64,000 nt of DNA from Patagioenas fasciata (Eukaryota > Chordata > Aves > Columbiformes > Columbidae). The notes under the pieces are model-generated. The model searched no databases. It had not been told where the DNA came from and saw only the letters and a program-made list of their open reading frames with translations. Position numbers and translations under genes: made by a program. The stretch covers positions 111,316,605 through 111,380,604 of the forward strand of contig NC_092521.1 in assembly GCF_037038585.1 (NCBI RefSeq), given 5' to 3'. Of the stretch, positions 57,361 to 64,000 are shown one piece after another; the first letter of the stretch is position 1; each line of letters starts with the position of its first letter.

Positions 57361-58108
57361 GTTACAGGCTTGTGAGTATTATTTCTGCTTGTTGTTGCTG
57401 TTTAAGTTTGTGTTTCCTGAGGGAAAACTTGCTGTAAGGTCTGTAAGCAAAACGTGCTTGTTTTTTTGGAATGAATGTTTGCCAGCTGAGTAGTTTCTGC
57501 CTTGGACTGAATCCTTGGGGGTGATCTGTTCGGGGCAGCCCTGTCATAGAGTAGCAGTTGCGTGACTGATCCTTGTCATCGGGTTCCTAACTGGTAGCCT
57601 TTATTTGGCGTGGGTTGTTGTGTTGAACTTCTCCGTAGTTCGTTTGCTTTTCCATTTCCTGAAGGTCTAGGCAAAGATTAAACAAATGAGTGGACTTAAA
57701 GAGAAGTATTTGTTATTTGGCCATGCCATGTTGCTATTTGAAACCTGTTTTGATTCTTGGTGATATTCAAGAAGTTGCCGCGACTCAGAGGGCAAATCTT
57801 GATGTGCTGAGCAGAAGAGTGCAATGGATCTTTTTGGTTGCCAGGTAGCTTTCCTGACCCATGTGGCCAGTTGATCGAGATTCCACTGCACGCCTGAGAG
57901 AGTGAGAAAGATCCCCTCCCTCCTTAAAGAATGACCGTGATGCTAATGGGATGAAATACGCTTGTTGATCAGCCTGGATGTCAGTCAAGCTCTGTCCCAT
58001 CTCTGCCCCCCTTCCTCGACAGGTCCCATCTGTGGGCAGAGCGGTCAGAATGTCCCTGGCTCTCAGACCAGAGCAATTACAAACATTAGTTCTGTGCTGG
58101 GGTGTTAG
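57081..58108 (+). other. Plus-strand spliced unit, copy 6 (exon 1a to exon 2)
   Basis: Exon 1a ATG 57081, exon 1b ATG 57359, exon 2 from 58023. Splice sites kept; upstream CCAAT box altered as in copy 3. Confidence 0.35.
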
Positions 58109-58269
58109 CTCTTGTTCTCAACCTAATTCCAAAGAATGACTGTGCGAGCTGTGAAAAAGAAAGGTTTCTAACCGCGTGAAGAAAATCAGTTCGCTTTCGG
58201 CGAAAAGAGCACAATTTCTTTCAGGTATGGAGCCCTCAGGGCTCTGTCAGGGCTTTCTTTTCTCCTCTG

Positions 58270-58345
58270 CCTTCCCTTCCCTTCCTTTCCCTTCCTTTCC
58301 CTTCCCTTCCCTTCCCTTCCCTTCCCTTCCCTTCCCTTCCCTTCC
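58270..58345. repeat. CTTCC pentamer array, copy 6 (76 bp)
   Basis: The same two interruptions at the same places as copy 3. Confidence 0.95.
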
Positions 58346-58983
58346 ACCTTCCCTCTCCCTTCCTTCACTCTTCCCTAAAAACCACTTCCCAGGACACAAA
58401 ACGCAATGGATACAAGTGTTTCTATTTGATTTTGTTTTATTTTCTTTTTTAATTTACTTCCTTTGATGTTATTTCATGTCATTTCTGTTTCTCACTCTGT
58501 TTCAGAGCCAGTGCTCACAATCCTTAACACAAGCCCACGTGTAGCCAGGAGCAGGCTGATGCATTCTTCAGTTTAGCTTGAACAAACAGCCCTTGCAGGC
58601 TGGCAAAGGCAAGTCCCAGAGCTGCAGAGAGCAGCAGCAGGAATAGAGGCCAAGCTTTCCCTGGTTGTTGAAGAGGGAGAACCTTGAGAATGAGGCGCGG
58701 GCCTGACCATGCACAAAAGAAGAGGTATGTGGTACTGTGGGATCTTTTCCGAAGCATCACATGTAGCGATGACAAGCAGACGTTTTGCCTTCCACACCTT
58801 GTTTTGCTGCTGTGCTTCTCGGGCAGGGATGCACGAGAAGCGCTCTGGTCCCTGCCAGGCGCTGGTGTTGCCCGCAGGGAGAGCTGCCGAGTGGCAGCTG
58901 CGAATCCTTCCTGTTCCTGACAGGACACCAGTGGCTGCTCCAAAGCACTGGGTCCCCATGCAACATCTCTGCATCCTGTTGCC

Positions 58984-60115
58984 TACATCTGCCTTCTTTG
59001 TCTGTAACTTGTTTGGGTTTTGCCTGTTTCTTTCTACCTTGTTTGTTTTTTTGTTGTGGTGGTGGTGGTGGTGTTGTTTCTCTTGTTGCTGTTGTTCTGG
59101 TTTTGTTGGGGCTTTTGAAGTTTGTTTCGTTTGGTTGGTTTAGGTCAGTTTCTATGAGTTGGTTTTGGTAGGCTTTTTGAGAGTGGTTGTTCGAAGGTGG
59201 TTGTTTGACGCTGTATTACGTTGTTGGTAGGTTGTGTGTTCGTAGGTCACTGAAGGCGGGTTGTTTTAGGTTAAGGTTTGTTAAGTTTGGTTTAGGTTGG
59301 CGGTCTTAGCTGCTTGTTTCAGGTTTGATGGTTTAGCTTGGTTTGGGTTGGTTAGTTTAGGTGGGCAGGTTCAGGTTGTTTGATGTGATTTTCTTAGCGC
59401 TGCTCTGTGTGGTTTAGCTTAGGAGCTTTCTTTTTCTTGGTTTTGCTGGGTTCTTTGGTTGGTGCTGTTTTCTGAGGATTCTTTAGCACTGGTTGTGTTA
59501 GTTTGGTTTAGGTTTCTGGTTTTAGTAGCTTGGTTCAGTTTGTTGCGGTCGTTTGAGGTTGGTTTGAGGCAGGTTCTTTGAGGGTGGTTGTGAGAGGCTG
59601 GTTGTTGAAGGCTGGTGGGTTGAGGTTGCTTGATGCAGGTGATTTTTGGTTGAAGTTGTCTTCCGTCGGTTGTTGTAGGTGGCGTATCTGAAGCCGTTTT
59701 CATGGAGGCTGTTTTCTTTAGTTTGGTTGAGGTTTGTTTAGATGATTTTAAGTTGGGGGTGGGTTGGTTATTTGAGGTTGTTTCTTTTCAGTAAGCAGTT
59801 TAGGTGGGTTGGTGGGTGTCTGTGTTTTTAGGTAGGTTGGTTTAGGCAGGTTTGGTTTACATTGTTTAGGTCGCTTGAAGGGTTTCTGTTAAGGTTGGTT
59901 CAGGTTGTTTGGTTTAGGTTGGTTTAGTTATTTCCTGGTAGGTTGTTTAGGGCAGTGTTATGCACGGTGCATGTTTTGAAGATGGGTTCCTTCAGGCTGG
60001 GGTGGCTTAGATTGGTTGTTGAGGGTGCTTTAGGTGGTTTGGTTAGATGTACATTGTGTTTTGTTGGTTTTAGGTTGTGTCTGGATGCTTTGGATGTGAC
60101 TGCAATCTCGCTGGG
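58984..60115. repeat. G/T-rich block across the copy 6/7 junction
   Basis: TGG run interrupted as in copy 3; private bases near 59367 and 59426. Confidence 0.85.
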
Positions 60116-61411
60116 ACATGTGTCCCCCCACTAATCACCAGGCTCGATTGGGCTGTTTCTGCTGTCTCGGCAGATGTCCCCTTCCTCCTTCCCTGCTCCA
60201 CGTGTTTCCCTGCCTTGCTCAAAGAGGATGACGTTCCCCGCTAGAGGCGAACCATTGCTAGGTCAAGGGTATACGGTAGCTGCGCTGTGCTTGAGAACCT
60301 CCCTCCAAACAAGCTCAGGGTCCGTTAGGAGGAGAACCTGGGGTAGTCAAGCTTCCAAGACTGCAGGCACATCCAAGTGAGACACTGCCTGGGGTAGGGT
60401 GGCTGGTGGTTGGGTTTTTGTTGTTGAGGTTTTTTAGGGTGTTTTAGCTTTGTTGTTGAAGTTGAGTTGATCTAGATTGGTTTTTAGCTTGGTCATTGTA
60501 GGCTGGTTTCAGTGGTTCTATTTAGCTTTGGGTTGTTTGCTTTAGGTCATTTTGGTCAGGTTATGTCATTGGGTTTCGTATTTTTGAGGCTGGTTTAGAT
60601 CGGTCGCTTTAGGTAGTTTTATCCTTTATTAGATTGGTTTTAAGTTGTTTGAGATTGTTTAATGGTTATTTTAGGTTAAGATTGGTTGGTTTCAGTTTGT
60701 TTAGCTTGTTTGGTTCTAGGTTGCTTAAGGTTGGTTGAGAAATGCCGGTTTATGTAGTTTTAGATTGTTTTAGGTAGGATTTTTTTAGATCATTTGGTTT
60801 AGGTAGGTTTGTTTTAGGGTGTTTAGGTTGGTTTATTTTGTTTGGTTTAGGTAATTTGTTGTAGATTGTTTAAGGTTCTGTTTAGGTTGTTGGTGGCTGA
60901 TTGAAGTTTTTTAAGGCAGACTGGTTTAGCTTCTTTAAGGTTGGTTTAGGTGAGCTGTTCTATGCTGGTTTGGGTAGGCTGTTCTAGCTAAGTTTAGGGC
61001 CAGCTCGTGGAGCAGCAGGCACCCAGCCCAAATGGCGCAAAGAAGCCGTGGCAAGGGGCCGTGCTCAGCGCTGCAGAGGAAGGCAAAAAACCCCCGGAGA
61101 CGCTTGCTGTCCCACCTGGGGGAAAAAAAAAGCCTTCCTCCCCCCAGCTGCAGGGCACAAGAGGCCATCTCCCTGGTGCTTGAGCAGCAGGCAGGATCCG
61201 AGCCAAAAGGGCCCAGAGGAGCTCTGCAAAGTGGTCATGCTCAATGCTGCAGAGGAAGGCAAAAAACCCCCGGGGACCAGTGCCAATCTGCCCCGGGGGA
61301 AAAAATTCCTTCCTGACCCCAGTGCTGGCGATCGGCTGTTCCCTGAGCATGTGAGCCAGACCTGGCTCCTTGTCCCACAGGCTGCTCACGCCTGCCAGGA
61401 CCTGCCCAAGC

Positions 61412-61499
61412 CCTATCCTATCCTATCCTATCCCATCCTATCCTATCCCATCCTATCCTATCCCATCCTATCCTATCCCATCCCATCCCATCCTATCCT
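61412..61499. repeat. TATCC/CATCC pentamer array, copy 7 (88 bp)
   Basis: Interrupted type with the same pattern as copy 3. Confidence 0.95.
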
Positions 61500-63364
61500 C
61501 CCTTGAGCTGGAGTCATCTCCCGGACTCCCGAGAGTGCTCAAATGCCCCTGACCTGATGGACCTTGGCGGGGACTAGAATGCTTCCTGTGCCTGGTGGGA
61601 CACCAGTGGTTGTCCCAAAGCACTGCAATCCCTTGCAACCCCTTTACATCCTAGTTCTTACGGCTCCTGAGCCTGGCTCCACAGGGGATGAAGATGGTGA
61701 GCTCTGCAGTGCTCCTCCCGAAGGAATTCCCTTGGTCTTGCCACTGCTATCCAGCTGAAAAGGATTTCCAGCCATCAGATAAGCTTGGCAGGTGGCCCTG
61801 GCAGTCCGTGTGCCATTCCTTCCCAATGCAGCAAGTGACTTGTGCTGCCCAACGCAGCAAGTGGCGTGCTGCTACGCTGTCATTTATGGTGACGCTGTCT
61901 GCTCGGGAAGAAGTCCTGAATGGTTTTGTGCTGTTTACCGTCTCTTTCCCTGGACTTGATAGCTCTTTTCCTGCTTTGGCTTTCATCCTTGATATCGTCC
62001 TTGAAGAGCTCTGCAGTGCTCCTCAAGAAGAAATTCCCTTTGTCTTGCCACTGCTACCCAGCTGAAAAGGATTTCCATCCATGAGCTGAGGTTTGAAGGT
62101 GGCCCTGGCAGCAGATTGTCTTACAGTGGAGAACCTCCAGCAGCCTCACGCAAGCTCTTCCTCCCTCAGCCCCTGCCCTGTGATGCCACCAGCTCCTCAA
62201 GTGCTTCCTCCGGGATGTGTTGGGGCTGCCCCCGGGCCAGCTCTGGCAGTGGACACGGGACCCGGCTGCTCCTTTTGATCCTGCCCAGGGCATTGTGAGC
62301 TCTGCGTTGCCGGGTGCTGGCATTGTGACGTGGGGGTGACAGAGCCCCACGTGTGCAGCCCCGCCCGCCCCCAATCCGCCCAGCACCCTATGGAGGAAGC
62401 CTTTGGGGTGCTGGCCCCAGATCAGTCCCTGAGCTGAAGAGGCCCAGGAGGCTGTCCCTGCCCTTGGTGTGCATTCGCTGGGCAGAGCTGCTGGGTGTCC
62501 CTGAGGCCTCCTCTGCCGCTCGGCTCCCCAGAACAAACCTCCTGCTGTTTCTCTTCTCTCAGGCAGAAACCAGCCCTGCAGCCTCGAGGCCACCCTAGTA
62601 TAGCCATCTCCTCTCTGCCCCACATAAAATGCCCACTGGGTCCCACAGCAAGGAAGACCAGGGACTCAATCCAGCTGGACACAAACCCTTTCCTGAGGCA
62701 TAAAGAGAGTGATTTTGAGAGCTGCAGAGAGCAGCAGCAGGAATAGAGGCCAAGCTTTCCCTGGTTCGTAAGAGGGAGAACCTTGAGAATCAGGCGCAGG
62801 ACTGACCATGCCCAAAAGAAGAAGAAGAAGTAGAAGATGATGATGACGGGTGTGGTACCGTGGGATGTTTTCCAGAGCTACGTGACACGTAGCGACAACG
62901 AGCGGACTTTTTGCCTTCCACAGCTTGTTTTGCTGCTGTGCTTCTTGGGCAGGGATGCACGAGAAGCGCTTTGGTCCCTGCCAGGCGCTTGTGTTGCCCG
63001 CAGGGAGAGGTGCCGAGTGGCAGCTGCGGATGTTGCAGCCGGGCTGGAGCCCTTCCAAGCAGGGGCTGTTTTGGTGGAGGGAGGTTTTTGGTTTTGGTAG
63101 CTTGGTTGAGGTTGTTGAGGTGGTTGGAGGTGGTTTGTTTGAGGCAGGTTCTTCTTTGAGGGTGGTTGTGGGAGGCTGGGTTGTTGAAGGCTGGTGGGTT
63201 TAGGTAGCTTGATGTAGGTGATACTTGGTTGAAGTTGTTTTCCCTTGGTTGTTTTAGGTGGGGTATGTGAAGTTGTTTTCATTGAGGTTGTTTCCAGTAT
63301 TTTGTTTGAGGTTGGTGTAGGTGGTTTGGTTGAGGTTGTTGAGATGGTTTGAGGTTGGGTGGCT

Positions 63365-64000
63365 TAGGTTGGTTCTGTTATAAAGCTTCAGTTGCCATGG
63401 GGACTCGAACCCATGACTGGAGAGTCTGTTTACCCTTCTCCCACTTGCATGCAGTCATTAGCGGGTCCATCCTGGCTCCAGTGACCGGGACGCAACAGAA
63501 GGCTCACTCAGGGTTACTCGATCTACCCCCAAGATCGCTAGCGGCAGACCCCCTTCTGGTGGAGTCAAGTCAGTAGCCCCCTTAGGTAGGTGCCCATTTA
63601 CAGCAATATGGGGAATCTGGCCATGCGGAGGCTTCCCTCGCCAGTTGCTGGCCCCCATGTTACAGGCCCACGTTACAGTAAAACAAAAGCATACCTTATC
63701 CGCTTAATTCAAAAAGTCGTTGTCTGCCCCCGCGGTGACCAGCCGGAGTGGAACGGAGCCCCTGTGAAATAAAAGGTGCGGGACACGTCTGGGAGGTCCG
63801 TTTCTCTCAGGCGGTCCGCACAGCCGGGCAGAGCTTGTCCCTTCGTGGTCGCCAAAATTGATATGTGGAAACAACTTTACAGCCTATAAAGTCATAAAAC
63901 TTTACAACGTGCAAGCCTATAAAGCGGGTACGTTTATCTGATATCAGGCGCAAGGGGGATCGTTCCACCATTCATGCGCACCTTCTAACACTATGAGGTG
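63365..64000 (-). mobile_element. Endogenous retrovirus remnant, copy 7 (cut by window end)
   Basis: Leader, primer-binding site (63837-63854) and the first 142 bp of the LTR, counted from its 3' end at 63859, are inside the window. Confidence 0.75.

Larger units (their letters stand above)
49806..59765. repeat. Macrosatellite unit, copy 6 (complete, 9960 bp)
   Basis: A mosaic: the 5' half has the copy-4 variants (pure TATCC array and linked bases), while the 3' half has the full copy-3 set (promoter, CTTCC interruption, segment B2, TGG run). It also shares a G near 50914 and an A near 51199 with copy 7 only. Confidence 0.97.
59766..64000. repeat. Macrosatellite unit, copy 7 (partial, first 4235 bp)
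   Basis: Continues in the same register until the window ends inside the LTR. It combines copy-6-like bases (near 60874 and 61159) with the copy-3/5 G in segment A (near 61394) and the interrupted TATCC array. The CpG island and both candidate genes lie outside the window. Confidence 0.97.

Noticed and set aside
1-64000. HINTW-type array of birds (about 40 tandem copies of a HINT gene on the W)
   Set aside because: Considered because of unit size and avian style, but no HIT-triad-like HxHxH residues or other HINT sequence were seen in any frame.
1-64000. Ribosomal DNA array
   Set aside because: Unit size is in range for rDNA, but no conserved 18S, 5.8S or 28S sequence is present.
1-64000. 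CRISPR or prokaryotic repeat system
   Set aside because: Repeats are kilobase-scale with no short repeat/unique spacer pattern, and the content is vertebrate.

Overview
The whole window is one tandem array. A unit of about 9.96 kb is repeated head to tail: six complete copies (starting at 1, 9961, 19923, 29878, 39836 and 49806) and the first 4.2 kb of a seventh (from 59766). Complete copies measure 9960, 9962, 9955, 9958, 9970 and 9960 bp. By eye they differ only at scattered single bases and in the length of a few simple repeats. The array runs off both ends, so position 1 is an arbitrary register. This is a vertebrate macrosatellite in the style of DXZ4, D4Z4 or RS447. Base composition, CpG islands with spliced-gene signals and a retroviral LTR exclude a prokaryote. 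A bird is the best guess (about 0.7), from overall style and the GC-rich islands; chromosome and species cannot be read from the sequence.

Layout of one unit (copy 1): 1-350 G/T-rich degenerate TTTAGG/GGTT sequence; 351-615 an exon-shaped island; 616-1180 G/T-rich again; 1180-1808 segment A1 with a TATCC pentamer array; 1808-2940 mixed sequence with an internal duplication; 2942-3253 segment B1; 3300-3590 G/T-rich block D1; 3590-4738 an antisense retroviral remnant (leader, tRNA-Arg-type primer site and a 655-bp LTR carrying a perfect CTCF core match); 4739-4972 a polypyrimidine tract and tail E1; 5008-5603 segment A2; 5570-6900 exons of a candidate minus-strand gene; 6120-7535 a CpG island; 7240-8771 exons of a candidate plus-strand gene; 8445-8645 a CTTCC array and tail E2; 8811-9100 segment B2; 9180-9960 G/T-rich sequence running into the next unit.

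The functional core is the CpG island. It looks like a bidirectional promoter between two divergent candidate genes. The minus-strand one can encode a small basic/acidic protein with three PM(E/D)(V/I)DPP repeats. The plus-strand one has alternative first exons that join in the same phase to an exon starting at a CPIC motif. I recognise neither product, and both may be noncoding. Copies 3 and 6 have lost the inverted CCAAT box upstream of the plus-strand start.

Variants are shared between non-adjacent copies in different patterns in the two halves of the unit. Copies 4 and 6 match in the 5' half; copies 3 and 6 match in the 3' half. This shows unequal exchange or gene conversion within units. 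Most long open frames in the window are composition artefacts and were left out.
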